A stretch of DNA of 64,000 bases from Xiphydria camelus. Its lineage: Eukaryota > Arthropoda > Insecta > Hymenoptera > Xiphydriidae. The position numbers and the translations under genes are program-made. This document shows, piece after piece, positions 31,720 through 43,237 of this stretch (positions are counted from its first letter, which is position 1; every line of letters starts with the position of its first letter). The notes under the pieces are model-generated. The model saw nothing but the letters and a program-made list of their open reading frames with translations. It did no database searches and was not told where the DNA came from. The stretch lies in the NCBI GenBank assembly GCA_963678675.1, contig OY783200.1:20288190-20352189 (forward strand), in the 5' to 3' direction.

Positions 31720-32155
31720 TAATAAACGTGATTATCTCCGAACGCAGTAGACAAACTTTTTTATTTAAACTTTTTTTTCAAAATATCTCTAATCCTCCTC
31801 AAGATAATCGACCTTAAACTTGAAGTAAGATTAATTGTAATTTTCGGAAGGACGTAATACAAATGCGTTGTCAATTAGTAAAAATTAAGCAAAGAATAAT
31901 TTGTAATTTCATCATTTGGTAATATCATAAGGAAATATCATTTTCCGTTCTTCAAAATTCCAGGGTATAAAAGTAGAATAAACATCTCAGTCTCCGTTTA
32001 ATTTTGAACGTGATTATCTCAGAAAGCAATGTAGATACGTAAATACTGGATAGTAACTTTTTTATAGTACAAATATAGGTAGATAAATATTTTTTATTAA
32101 TACTCCCTTTCGATATCTGCAATCGTTTTCAAAATAATCGACTTTGAACTTGCGC
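31720..32155. repeat. two copies of a GATTATCTC-type foldback repeat
   Basis: At 31725-31820 and 32008-32152, a left word (AACGTGATTATCTC) is followed after 70-120 bases by an inverted counterpart (AAGATAATCGACCTTAAACT, AATAATCGACTTTGAACTT). Related copies lie at 44688-44835 and 50930-51068. Noncoding dispersed repeat. Confidence 0.55.
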
Positions 32156-32680
32156 GTCAGCCCAACTAAAAGCTCAACATAGATGGAGACTAACACATCT
32201 TCTTCCGCTTTTCGACACTGCACATACGATCTTTCCAATTATCCAAATCGAATTCGAAGACCACTCGTCGGTCCGGTGAACATTTTCATCGGATAATCGG
32301 CGCAGTGCGACGTCCTCCGCAGCATGACGAAGTTACGATAATTATCGTATGGTAACGCGAGACCCCGAAGAACCGGCGACAAAGCGAATTATCCCTCGCT
32401 CTCTCTAATCCTACGCTTCCTGCGGATCCTTTCATTCGTTCGTTCGTACCCCCGTTGATATTCTCCCGTTGGATGCGCTTGCTCTTGTTCCCTGGTCCGT
32501 GCAACCTCCTGCACATTCACCAGCAACCCCGTGCTACGAAATTGTGTTACGAGTTTCCGGAGAGAGCGCGGCAGAGATCCGGCGAAACGTGTAGACGGAC
32601 GTGCGTTCGTTCCTGACATTTCTGGTAAGCACATGCGAAGGTAAGTTTAAGGATTTATAAAATTTTTATAACATTACTAG
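32156..32680. other. possible 5' exon region with splice donor at 32641
   Basis: A GC-richer block ends in GAAG|GTAAGTTT (junction 32640/32641) on the plus strand, with a weaker TCTG|GTAAGC at 32624. No coding frame is convincing, so this could be a noncoding first exon. Inference only. Confidence 0.25.
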
Positions 32681-32925
32681 CTTTTCGCCCGCGACTTCGT
32701 TCCCGTGGATCTCGAAATAATCTCACCCCTTATTTTACCCATTCAAGGAATAAATTTTCAAAAATCCCGAAACACATATTTCTTCATTTCTAACCGAAAG
32801 GCCAAATACTAATTTTCATGGATTTAACTTCAAAAGTGAAGAATTTTCATACAAACTTATATCCCCTATTTTAAATCAGTCAGTCAGTCAGTCAGTCAGG
32901 ACATGTTCTTTTATATGTATAAATA
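32681..32925 (-). mobile_element. probable RTE-type LINE 3' tail
   Basis: On the minus strand the block ends with GAACGAAGTCGCGGGCGAAA followed by AGCTAGT. This is an ending I associate with RTE-clade LINE 3' regions in insects; a Helitron 3' end (CTAGT) is the alternative. The block also holds the tetranucleotide repeat (CAGT)n at 32876-32900. No reverse transcriptase remains. Confidence 0.4.
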
Positions 32926-33402
32926 TGGAACGAGAAATTAATCGAATTAATTAAATGAGATATGACTAACTCGCCAGCTATCGTCATATTTAGATAATTC
33001 GGTTCGATTCCTAATTTTTTTTATCGTAGATTTGATAAATTTTAACAAAATTATTTATCCTGTATTTCTTAGTTTTTAATTGTCGACGCTCTGTTTAAGC
33101 TGGAAAATAATTCTTAAGAATGCAGCATACGTCATTAGGTTGAAAGTCCATCTCTCTCTTGTACTCGTTGCTTATTGTTAGCAAAAGTGCGTCTCTCGTG
33201 GCTTCCCTTTGACGTCATAATACAGTAGAGAATAACGCTATTATAACTTTGCGAATAATTCTTTTTTTTTAGACATTTTCTCTTTTTGCGTGATATTGGA
33301 TACATCTACATACAGATTATAAATTGAACTAAAAAATATCAACCTTCTTTTTTCATACGAGTTACTGAATTAAGAAAATTTTATGCGATTCTGTCTCAAT
33401 AT
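32926..33402. other. AT-rich, no gene seen
   Basis: Contains GGTTCGATTCC at 33000, which resembles a Pol III B box, but no cloverleaf can be drawn around it. Confidence 0.45.
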
Positions 33403-33551
33403 AGGAGCAAGTTGCCTATATCGTACCACCGCCTAAATCGTACGACTACTGATATTCCATGACACAGAGTGCCCTGCTATTTATGTTTCAAAAAATATCA
33501 GTGGTTTTGGTATGATTTGTTTAGTCGTACGCGATATAGGACATTTTCCCC
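33403..33551. mobile_element. small foldback MITE
   Basis: GTTGCCTATATCGTACCACC near 33411 pairs with the complement of CGATATAGGACATTTTCCCC at the right end. Inner AATCGTACGACTACTGATAT pairs with ATATCAGTGG...TTTAGTCGTACG. A diverged relative lies at 38571-38700. Confidence 0.65.
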
Positions 33552-33988
33552 TGTGTTATAAAGATGAATAAATAGCGAGATATAATAGTGACTGAAATGA
33601 ATAAAATATTAATATTCTTACGTAAACAGGGCATTTCCTCGTATTCCTTACGCGTGACTGGTTCGATAATATTCAGGAGAGGAAATAACATGCAGCGCGG
33701 TAAAGGATAACGCATCGGATGGCTCCGAATAATTCATGCGGACAAATTGTCGGAACGACCGAATGCTTGCGGTCGGCTCTACACGTGTACCGCGCGGCCG
33801 AAGTGGTATTGCGCTTGGAAAACAAGATTACAGTTTGGCCGCCGGAAGGAAGTTCACCGACGCCGCGAGTCGCGCGGCTTGGCCAGCTGCGGTCGGTCGC
33901 AGCGAGAAGTTCATCGTTCGAGTCCGAGCTTTCCCCTAACTCTGGACTATGGGCACGGATACCGGATGGTTGTAAAGTTCGGAGTACA
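33552..33988. other. no confident gene; GC-rich leader of the exon at 33989
   Basis: 33719-33988 is GC-rich and open in the same frame as the exon that follows, so the protein could start further upstream (a methionine codon at 33719). The upstream residues show no domain or conservation that I can judge. Confidence 0.4.
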
Positions 33989-34108
33989 ATGTCCCAGCTG
34001 AAGTCGTCGAAGATCTTATTGGATAGCGGCGAACCGGATGCACCAGTTTCCGAAAGCCTCAGTGGTTACACCGTCGCGGCGGCTAATGAGAAGCTGGCAA
34101 TTGATAAA
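33989..34108 (+). CDS. candidate first coding exon, unknown protein
   Basis: An ATG at 33989 opens 40 codons ending exactly at a GTGAGT splice donor (junction 34108/34109, AAA|GTGAGT). The product starts MSQLKSSKILLDSGEPDAPV and continues SESLSGYTVAAANEKLAIDK. It is rich in Ser, Asp and Glu with no membrane segment, like the disordered N-terminus of many nuclear or cytoplasmic proteins. If the upstream ATG at 33719 is used the exon would encode about 130 residues. Codon use and the in-frame donor favour a real exon, but the downstream exons are not found in the window. I do not recognise the family. Confidence 0.4.
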
Positions 34109-34540
34109 GTGAGTTTGGACTGATCAAAGGATGACGTATGCTGTAAGAAAAATTTGTATTTATATTTTTAAATTGTATATCAAGCTTTTATCGAATACCG
34201 GTACATGTAATTGTGAAAATTAATATATTCTCGAATAAAAAAAAATATGACATTCATTTAATCTACTTTTGATCAACTTTCAATTCGGAAGTTATATTTC
34301 AATGATAGTTGATGAATTTGGAAGGGTTACTTTCATTTTAAATCCGAAACTAGATCAAAATGTGATATAAAATGGATACAAATGAGATTAATAATGGACC
34401 ACATTAAGATCATAATATCTTTATTCTTTGGATGATTGTTGGACCCTTGGAGAATAATCTATTCTTGATCATATTTCAACCAAATTGGCATCCAATTTTT
34501 TTACTCGAGCTTCCTTATGAAATTTGTATTCAATATTTGT
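34109..34540. other. AT-rich, no gene; candidate intron start
   Basis: Follows the donor at 34109. No further exon recognised. Confidence 0.4.
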
Positions 34541-34573
34541 TGAATTGTATACGCAAGTATTAGGTGTACAACT

Positions 34574-34987
34574 TTGCATAGAAATATGGGGCTAGGGGAT
34601 ATAAGCAAGGACGGCAACAAATGGTACCAGGACTTTAGCTGTAGACTGTGCGGATTTGAAGTAGAGGACCTTTGCCACGTTATCAGCTGCAGAAAAGTAA
34701 GAGAGATCACAGACAAGGGGTCCCTAAAGCTGTTGAGGGCCCAGCTGGGGGAGGGAGAAGTAGATGTAGAATTATTGATGATTAAGAAAATTTGCGAAAT
34801 ATTAAAGGGCATGGAGTTATGCCAGCTAGCGAAGAAATTCGAGAAACTAGCCAGGAAAGAAAAAGAAAAGGAAGCTGTATAAAGTTAGAGTCAGGGAATA
34901 AATGGAAATAGATGATAACAACGGCAATGACTAGTGTGCCCATGTTGTAAAAGCAGACTGGAGAAAACCTAGCGAGAATAAAATAGA

Positions 34988-35028
<41 letters not shown>

Positions 35029-35170
35029 GAAACGAGCGAGCGATTAGGTGAAGGGTGCTGCGAAGCAGAAGCACCGGTTAAGATGTTCCTGATTAATGTA
35101 CTTGTGCTTTTGTAATGCCAAAGGGACGATATATAACCCAAAGTTAAAAGTCAAAGTTAAATGTACGCTG
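34574..35170 (+). pseudogene. 5'-truncated LINE: RT C-terminal zinc finger and 3' UTR
   Basis: The frame to 34882 encodes MGLGDISKDGNKWYQDFS and then CRLCGFEVEDLCHVISC, a C-x2-C-x8-H-x3-C finger of the kind found at the C-terminus of R1/Jockey-type non-LTR reverse transcriptases. A charged tail ending RKEKEKEAV follows. About 280 bases of probable 3' UTR follow, interrupted by a CT microsatellite at 34991-35027. All of endonuclease and RT proper are missing, as is typical of 5'-truncated LINE insertions. The upstream boundary is near 34565. The C-terminal frame itself is intact. Confidence 0.6.
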
Positions 35171-36875
35171 CCAAACTGTGTAAAGGCACAAGCTAAACGC
35201 AGAATAAACCTATACAATCGCTATAAAGCATTTATCCAAAATACATGATAATAAAAATGAATATACCCTCTTATCAAATTTATATGAAATTTAATATAAC
35301 TGTGGATAAAACTCAATAAATATTTCATACAAATATCATAAGAAAGTATAATTATTTTCATATGTAATCACGTACTATAGGTACAAGTTTAATACATACA
35401 TAATTATATGTATATACATAATTATTTACATATTAAACGACTAAGACGAATACCATATTGTAAAACGAATTTGTATTAAATCTGGTAAGTAACGAAACAA
35501 AAAAATTATCAACGTAATGATCAATTAAGAAAATTAATTTCTTTCCTGGATTTCAATTTCAAATTTTAGTTTCCCTTATATAAAAACCATAGACAATTTT
35601 CAATCTACGAGATAAGTAGAAAAACTAATTAAACTAACCGAAAGTCCACAAGGCATAAGAGAGTTCGCTTCTAATGACAATATAGAAATAACAATGAGAA
35701 CAGAAACAAGTTTAGAGCTTTAATTGAAATTCAAAATAAATATCAACCCATCAGATCTTGAAGAAGCGTCAGATTCGATTCATGTAATAGAATCGATGAA
35801 GGAAAAGAGAGGTGACAGGAAAGTTCGAAAATATTTTCGCCACCCCCTCTGAGTGTGAGGATAACGAGAAGTGGAAGGAGGCCGCGTGCTTATTTTATGC
35901 GAAGTTCTTAAGTGGGAGCAAGAGAAAATTGCGGAAGAGATTCGCGCGAAATTGATCAGGCGACATATATTTCAGCCTCGAATCCATCATTCCGCTCAAC
36001 GAGCAGCGTGATCGCGTTGTGGTTTAGGCAGATACGTGCGGGTGTTGCACAAAAACCCTTGTTTGCCTGCAAAATCCCCTCTTCCTTGAACACGCAACCC
36101 CTGAGAAGACCAGGCTTCAAGAATGGAGGGCAAATTGAAAGGAAAAAAACAAACTCGTAACTCAATCTCTTCTTCCCTAAAGAAAAAATAATGATTAAAC
36201 TTCCTTAGAAGTCCAAAAATATAACAACGTGACAAAGAAAGAAACATTGAACATGTTCCAAACGTCCCAACAAAAGTAAGTACATCTCCTAACTGCCCCA
36301 TAGAAATCACGTATCATGCTTCACCAAAGATTGATACATTCCCCATCCCCATCAGCGTATCCATCAGTTCCAGCCCCTAGCATCAACTCTGAAGCAACCC
36401 TTCGAATCGAATCGAGAATCCTGCGTAGATTGGACAGTCAACAAATTAGTTCCTGCAGCGTAGTGTGCCAGAGACTCCATCCCAAGTGACGCTAATTAGC
36501 TGGAATCCAGGCGAGAAAAAAGCAGCGCTGGCTTAACGTGGAATCATTGACAGGGTAAACAAAAATTGCGAAAATTGATCCCCGCGAAGTTCTGTGACCT
36601 TATCACTAGTCCGCTCGACAAGCGACGTGATCATATAACGATTCAGGAAGTCACGGTGCTTTAAAAGTCCTCGCTTGCCGTCTAGTATAAACAGTTTCGC
36701 TGATGGAGCAATGAGGGTGTGTGTTGGCATTCGAGTTTCACGGTCGTGGATTCTACTCGCGGGAAATTAATTCACGCTATGTTGGATGCTTATATAGAGC
36801 TACTAATATAGCGAGGTTGTTAAGACGAGAAAACCAAACTGAAATGGAAATGTAAAATTAATTATAGGGTTCCTT
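35171..36875. other. no gene seen
   Basis: 35170-35750 is AT-rich. 35800-36500 is more balanced, with overlapping frames on both strands and no domains. Probably intergenic or intronic. Confidence 0.45.
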
Positions 36876-36968
36876 CATCACTTGACCAAACATTGACTCG
36901 AGAAGACTCTTCCAAATGTGAGGGATAGAGCAGAAGAGTTTTCTTGAGATGTTGTCTGGTCAAGTGTG
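36876..36968. repeat. 93-bp hairpin
   Basis: Arms of about 36 bases: CACTTGACCAAACATTGACT, then CGAGAAGACTCTTC on the left; GAAGAGTTTTCTTGAGATGT, then TGTCTGGTCAAGTG on the right. Loop about 20 bases. The size fits a microRNA precursor or a tiny MITE; pairing is imperfect, as in insect pre-miRNAs. Confidence 0.6.
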
Positions 36969-37158
36969 AAAAAAGATAAATGGAATAATTCTTTTCTCTA
37001 TTGTATTATATTATTATATTATTACATAACTATTATTATTTCCCTATTGTATATATTACTATTATTGTGCTACTGATTATAATACTGCCAAGTGAATATG
37101 AAGACTAATTGTTAATATTATCTACTTCTTATTTCAGAATATTACTCACATCTACACA

Positions 37159-37381
37159 CACTAAAAACAAATTTTGCTTGATTCAACCATTCGTGAAGTT
37201 TAGTACAGCAAATCTAATGGTGCAATTGTTTCAATGCCATAAGAGTATAAGGAAAAATAAAGAGCTGTGTGATGTAACCAAATTGAAGTTGAAACAAGTG
37301 AATATCCACTTGAAACAATTGCACCGTAAAATTCGCCGTATTAAACTTCATCGATGGTTCAATGAAGCAGTTTTTTCAGTG
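37159..37381. mobile_element. foldback TIR element (CACTG type)
   Basis: Left end CACTAAAAACAAATTTTGCT and right end, read inward, CACTGAAAAAACTGCTTCAT. The arms continue to pair through CAACCATTCGTGAAGTTTAG and GGTGCAATTGTTTCAA. 223 bp, noncoding although a 102-codon frame runs through it. Confidence 0.75.
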
Positions 37382-38570
37382 CGGGTGTGTATAATTCATT
37401 CGTATCGACTAATTTGATTTTCCGAGCAAAATCTAATTCTAGTACGGATTTTTAAAAAATCTGACTCGCGGATATTATAGCCGATGTAATATTCCATTGT
37501 GATTTCAAGGACGTATCAAACAGGAAGAAACTAGAAAAATGAGAGAGTTGACGACGAACCGGGACATAAAATCAACCGAATTCTTCTTCAGAGGGAGGAA
37601 ACGTGAGAATCGACGAGGGACTAAATTACATTTCTCGTTCCACCCCGTCTCTATATCCTTTCCTCGTACATATCCTCCCTTGCGAGGAATAAGGACACGG
37701 AAAGCATTTAGAACACCACCGGTTGACTTAGCCTTGTCGCGTTTTATGAGCAGCGGGTGCTTACAACTTTTTTACATCCACGGTTTATTCACACGAAGTG
37801 ACTTGACTTTCTCTCCGCTCGAGTTATCGCGGAAGGACGACTCGACGCTCGAGCGACGTATCCGTGGTGCAATTTTCGGGTAATTCGAGTCTAAATTGAA
37901 CCCCGAGTTGTGAGAGTGGGAGATTCCTGAGAAATTGAGTGGTAAGGGCAGAGTGAAGTGAGCGTCGGAGAGGAGTAAGAGCCGTGAGCAGAAGTCAGCG
38001 AGTGGCACGAGAAGGCTTCGTTAAAAAAAAAGGAAAAGTTGGGCTCTTGAAGAACTAGATGTCGTGATTGTGTCAGGAAAGTGAATTTATATATGAGGGA
38101 CTCCCAAATGGCGCATCCGACCGAGCGGTGAACTATTTGAGAGGATGCGTTCAGAGGTGTGGTTTACAAACCGATAGAGTGCACTGCTTTGTCATTGTAA
38201 ACATGTTATCACGCACTAGCTACATGTACGTATCTTGGGGATAGAAGTGTTAGTTTACGTCTCGTCCAAACTTCGTCGCAACTTCAGTTTTCTTCATCAA
38301 TGAAGAATCGAGCGAGGGCAGGAAAGCAGGTAGGGGGCTATTTGTGGGGTGTGCCATTTGAGAGAGTCTTCTGTATTGGGATGCCAGTGAATGACGTCAA
38401 GTGGTAGGATAGATACGTATCTTTTACAATCGCGATTATCTCGTTGATTAAGAAATGTTTACTGTATGTAATCTTTGAGAAAGTGTTATATCAACTATGG
38501 AAGATGTTTATAGATAAGAGTCGACAACGGCGGTTGAACTCTAATGAATTTTCCACACGGAGGAGAGTTT
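37382..38570. other. no gene seen; GC-richer part 37540-37900
   Basis: Overlapping frames on both strands at 37539-38008 have no domains. Could be conserved regulatory DNA. Confidence 0.4.
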
Positions 38571-38700
38571 ACTATGTTTTACCAACGTCTAAATCGTATC
38601 ATCACTGATATTGTGTGAAATAGGAATGGTAGAGTATTCTCTTTGACAGAAAATCAATCGTGTTACAATTCAGATGTTGGTACGATATATAATATGAGTC
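38571..38700. mobile_element. diverged small foldback MITE
   Basis: Shares ACCAACGTCTAAATCGTATC and CACTGATATTGTG with the element at 33403, with a partial inverted right end (TTGGTACGATATAT). A decayed copy of the same family. Confidence 0.5.
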
Positions 38701-40653
38701 TAAATTTACTCGCGAGGAAAGAAATTGGAATCACTATTATCTCATTGTCTATGAGCTTTTGACTCATGTTTACACATTTGAAGATTATACTTTTATTTAT
38801 CACAAAATGTTATACCGATATAAGCCAAAAGTTCATAAATAATAAAATAATACTGATTAAAATCTCTTCTCTCTGGCGAGTAAGTTTAGGCATGTGGATC
38901 ATCGATGTAACATTTCTTCGTAGATTAATATATAAACTTACAAAAATATGATACTTACCAATTTTTTGAAAAGAGCAAAGACGTGTAGAAATTACTGCCT
39001 TCCCTCTTTTCTCAATTTCATGAAAAGCAAGGTACAGAGTTCCTTGAGGGTGAACTTCGCATAAAACACCCTAAGAGTGAAAACAGATCTCTCCTTTTCC
39101 GGAAAACATCCCCCGATTCGTTTCACTATGAACGCGTTCTCCACGCCACTTACACAGACGCGAAACCGCACACTACCGACGCGCTTTTCGAGGCTGCCCC
39201 GTTTGGAATTTGCCGGAATGAGGCCAGAAGAGGAGAGGGATCGTTCGCAAAAGGGCGAGGCATTTTGACGAGGAAAATCTTCCCCGTGTGGCGGGTTGAT
39301 CATTTCAGAATTTCGCGCGCGCGCATCTGGCCCCCTAATGCATCCTTTGTGGTTTAACGAGAGGCAACAAACGATCCAGTCTACCCTCCATGTTACAATG
39401 TAGATTAAATCGTGAAAGATATTACATTTTATAACGCCTATATTCGTGTGACGTTACAATCATTATCATAGTTAGAAGAAAACCCAAACCTATATTTAAC
39501 GTAATCGGAGGCATTATTCTCTCGTACCTATCCACAGTCCATCCAAATTAAAATATATTCCCAATATCACCATAATCAAATTTAGAACAAGAGCCAAAAA
39601 TACACCTAACGTCATTAAAATCATTATAGCCTTATAATTCAGTCCATCCAAATTAAAATATCATTTTCCAACGTCATCATAATCGAAATTGGAGGACAAA
39701 CACAAAATGCACCTAACGTCACACATCAGATACATTATTCCTTTACAATTTAGTCCACCCGAGTTAATATATCCCAACGTTTTTATCATAATCAAAATTA
39801 GAAAAAAGTCGAGAATGCACCTTTCATTACCAGGAATAGTAATCCCTCGCGATGTTCATCCACATCAAAATCTCCCAAAATCGTCAGATTAAAAGTTACA
39901 AAAAAATCTCGATAAAACACCTGCCAGGCATAACCACCGGACGTTCGTGATGCGGCACAAAGGCACCACCGACCTCAGAAAACTTTCTACCGGCGAGCAC
40001 ATCGCGACGCTCTTTGAGATTTCATCAGGCACGCGACTCTGTCCAAAACGTAATCCCTCCTCGCGGAAGTTCAACCGCGCCAACTTCTACGTCGCCGTCG
40101 ACTCTCCTCGCGCGACTCTTCGGAGTCCCAAACTTTCCGTACCACGAATGCCGGGCTGTGCGTCTATATATCGCGACGGTAAGCCGAAGGATTCCGGCGT
40201 CTATTAATCATAAACATTTAACGTTGGTGGGTCACCATCGCGAAGAAGCGAATTGGTCGATATATCGAGCGCGTAGATGTTTCTCTCTCTCTCGCTCTTT
40301 ATCGCCGTCTTCCCTCCTCCGACTCTTCGCCTTCGTCTCTCTCGCGCGAATTATTAGAACGACCCTTCATCCCTCTCGGGGGTGTCCTTGTTCTCCGCCG
40401 TTAATTAGAGTACAGTCTGCCACTGACGACAACCCACTGCGCCCGAAGGAGGCTTCTCTCCCTCCGTATCTTCCCCTCGATATCCCCATCCATGGCAACA
40501 CATCAACATGATGTTTGCGGCTCGAATCGTTCCGCAAAATCCCCGAGAGCGATTTCCTCTGTTCTCGGGGGAGAGTGGCTCTCGAAAACGTTCTAATTAA
40601 AGGTCCTCGAATGATCGGGGAAAAGGTGGACTTTTATAATAACTAAAACGAAA
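38701..40653. other. no gene; GC-rich blocks 38990-39310 and 39960-40570
   Basis: 39380-39890 holds loosely repeated words (GTCATTATAATC, TTTAGTCCATCCAAATTAAA) two or three times. The GC-rich blocks carry overlapping open frames on both strands (for example 40014-40511 plus, 38992-39303 minus) without recognisable domains or signal sequences. CpG-rich noncoding or regulatory DNA is my best reading. Confidence 0.4.
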
Positions 40654-40898
40654 AATTGAAGAGTGTAACTTCTAATTATTCTAAGTGCCAACAATCTAAA
40701 GTTGGGAAAATCGACAAAAGCAGGCAGATGCTTCAAAGGAATATAGTGGAGCATGTTTTGTAGATTTTTGAGTTTTAAGCCTCTACGTATGCTTTTGCAC
40801 GTAGACCCTTTTCAGATGCATTGGGGTTTGCAGTTACGACCGTTTTCAAGCAAAATATGTATTTTTGCGAATATGGCACATAGACTAATTAGAAGTTA
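40654..40898. mobile_element. MITE copy 1, right end lost
   Basis: Starts AATTGAAGAGTGTAACTTCT and is about 90 percent the same as 52299-52555 along its length (shared words AAATCGACAAAAGCAGGCAG, AGATGCATTGGGGTTTGCA). Similarity stops inside the right terminal repeat after AATTAGAAGTTA. Confidence 0.85.
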
Positions 40899-41051
40899 TT
40901 AGACTTTCCTACGAAAAGAAATTTGTCATGTCAAGGTGAGGTGCATCGCTTTATCATGGCATGCTTCGTATGGTAACTCAAACACCCATCGAATCAAATT
41001 GGCTTCGCCTTATCATTCCAAATAATTGCTTAATATCGGAGCTGAGGCTAT

Positions 41052-41350
41052 TTGAACGCTAGTCCCACGAGACGTGCGTTAAATTTACACTACTCTCCGA
41101 TTACAGGTCCCCCTGAAGCAAAAAGTGCCATCATCACCCGCAATACTATTGCGAACTTTTCGTCAGAACGGCAAAAGGGTTTACTGTCCTCGAATAACGG
41201 TTATTATGGTAGCTCTATATCTGCCATTAAATGCGTCGCATATTTACGTCGTTCTCAACGTCTCGCTCGGCCGGTTTGGATAATTGAGTTACCTACGCCC
41301 CGGTTTAAGTCACCACTCCCGGAGTCACGCGGAGCGGTCGCGCGCGGCAG
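41052..41350 (+). other. possible exon ending at a consensus donor
   Basis: A plus-strand frame (MNASPTRRALNLHYSPITGP onward) runs to CGGCAG|GTAAGTTT, a near-perfect donor with junction 41350/41351. The predicted residues show no domain. GC content rises toward the donor. Could be a coding first exon, a noncoding exon, or coincidence. Confidence 0.25.
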
Positions 41351-43104
41351 GTAAGTTTCAAACGGGAGATTGCCATGGCGTAACCACTGCCTAGCACTTC
41401 GCGAATAAACTTTGCGTCACGCTCGGGTGTTCGCTGGGACACCTTGATGAATCGAATTATCAGCAACGCGCGCCAGACTGCTCGAAAGGGATCACCGTCT
41501 GTGGCGGTATCTTCCCGAAGGAAGATGCGATTAGTCTCTTCCAACCCTTTGACGACGGTTCCCCGCCGACGGTAAAAATTTTGAATAGTTTACGAGGGAA
41601 TCCTTTTAAGACGCGTCACGTTGCGCGTAACGATGTGGAAGTTTCTTTTCTGCGTCGGCGAGGCAAGAGATGAGAAGATCAGTCGCGCCCTGTTATGGCT
41701 TCGCGCGATACGTCGTTCGTACGGTAAGCATTTTCCGTCGAAAATCAAAGAGAAACACGATTCTTTCGCGTGTGCGATGTTTTTGCGTCAATTTTCTCAT
41801 AGTTAAAATAATTGTCAGTCTAAGAGATAATGTAACGTCGTTGCGCTAAAAAATATTATTGAGGTTCCCACGAAGTCGCTTCAAGCGAATTTGACCCCCC
41901 CAGGACGTCGCTTCATGGAATTTTTGTATTTCGATCAGTTGTAGTCAGCTGAGTCATTTTCTGGTTGAAATTTCGATAATTCGAACTTTTTCGAGGCAAA
42001 AATTGAAACTGTACGGTTCACATTTTCTCTTATTGTTAGACTCGCTCCACTCGTACTCTTGTCGTTTCAAAATCTTCTCACGTGTCCGCAAATCGTTATC
42101 CTTTCTCTCACGCATCGGTTGCCGTGTGAGACGTCACGTAAATTTCATTAGCGAGGGGCTCAACGCCGCGCCGCGGCCTCGGACGAGGCGAAGAGAACGG
42201 GCGGTTAGCGGCGGGGAGAAACAAATCTCAATTTCTACCGGCACGAATTGATTACCACAGTCGACCCGAATGCCCCCCCCCCCCCCCCCCTCGCCCCTTC
42301 GCTGATTAAAGGTACGCGCGGGCGAACGGCTTTCCGATTTATCAACGGCACGTGTTACGCTTTTCGAATTGTACGAGTTGTTGGGACGTCGCGTTTGCCA
42401 CTGGCGTTCGCATTGCTATTTGACATTACATTGGAAACGAGGGCCCTGTCCAATTGTAACGCTTAACACGCGGGCAGCGCGTTTTAAGTTACGATTACTC
42501 CTCGTCAATACGCTGGAATACATGGTTTCACTCGACGTACAGCTGCCGTTGACAGGTTCCATTTTCCACGATAATCTGATCTCGTTTGCAGTGAAAAAAA
42601 CGCTCAAAATTATTTCTGACGAGATTAATTAAACGGATTCGTATTAACAGCTTCCACAAATCGTTGTTGAATACAAATTTGTCACACACCTCGTAGCGTG
42701 GAAACTCCACAAGCTACCATTTCTGTTCCTTGTACAAAATGTGTAAAGAGTCGCCAAAATAGTAGTTATTGTATATAGTACATATGATAGTATTTTCAAT
42801 ACCTGCTAGATGAACATAAAAGAAATCACATCTCAAAACTATTCTATCCTATTTCATTTCATTATGTACCAATATATTCGTATTGAAAAAACATTGATTA
42901 AATATGATCACTGTTATCAAAAATGATATAACAATTGAATTATCATCGCTTAAAACTTGGCCCACATATTTCCATTGCTTCAAAAATTAACAATCCAATC
43001 AAGCGAGCAAGAGAAGATAATTAGAAAGTCTAATTCGCCAGGGGATTGAAGTACTAATTAATACTACAAAAAGTGAGTAACAATACATGTAAAGAGGTAC
43101 TCAC
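41351..43104. other. no gene; GC-rich block 42000-42530
   Basis: Open frames on both strands overlap one another. A C-run lies at about 42272-42290. 42700-43070 is AT-rich. For the minus-strand exon at 43105-43237 this stretch would be the start of its first intron. Confidence 0.4.
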
Positions 43105-43237
43105 TGTGTCCACTGATGTAGATGGGTGTCCAGGTGACCTGGCAACAAACGATGGGAATGATCGCGCAAAGCACAACACTGAACCACAGTCCACGACGCA
43201 CTGCACTCGTCGCACTAACAGCTTCAGGAGCCGTCAT
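43105..43237 (-). CDS. candidate signal-peptide first exon, minus strand
   Basis: The ATG at 43237-43235 sits in a good context (AAAATGA). It opens 44 codons plus one base, ending at ACA|GTGAGTACC (junction 43105/43104). The product begins MTAPEAVSATSAVRRG, then a hydrophobic stretch LWFSVVLCAIIPIVCC, then QVTWTPIYISGH. This is the shape of an N-terminal signal peptide or signal anchor followed by the first extracellular residues, with splicing in phase 1, as is common for exon joints just after signal peptides in secreted and cell-surface proteins. Downstream exons would lie below 43104 on the minus strand, and I cannot find them here. Family not recognised. Confidence 0.5.

Noticed and set aside
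32985..33020. tRNA-like B box GGTTCGATTCC followed by a T-run
   Set aside because: The T arm does not pair and no acceptor or anticodon stem can be drawn.
40014..40511. 165-codon plus-strand frame in a GC-rich block
   Set aside because: Low-complexity Ser/Arg/Leu composition, no domain, and no donor at its end.
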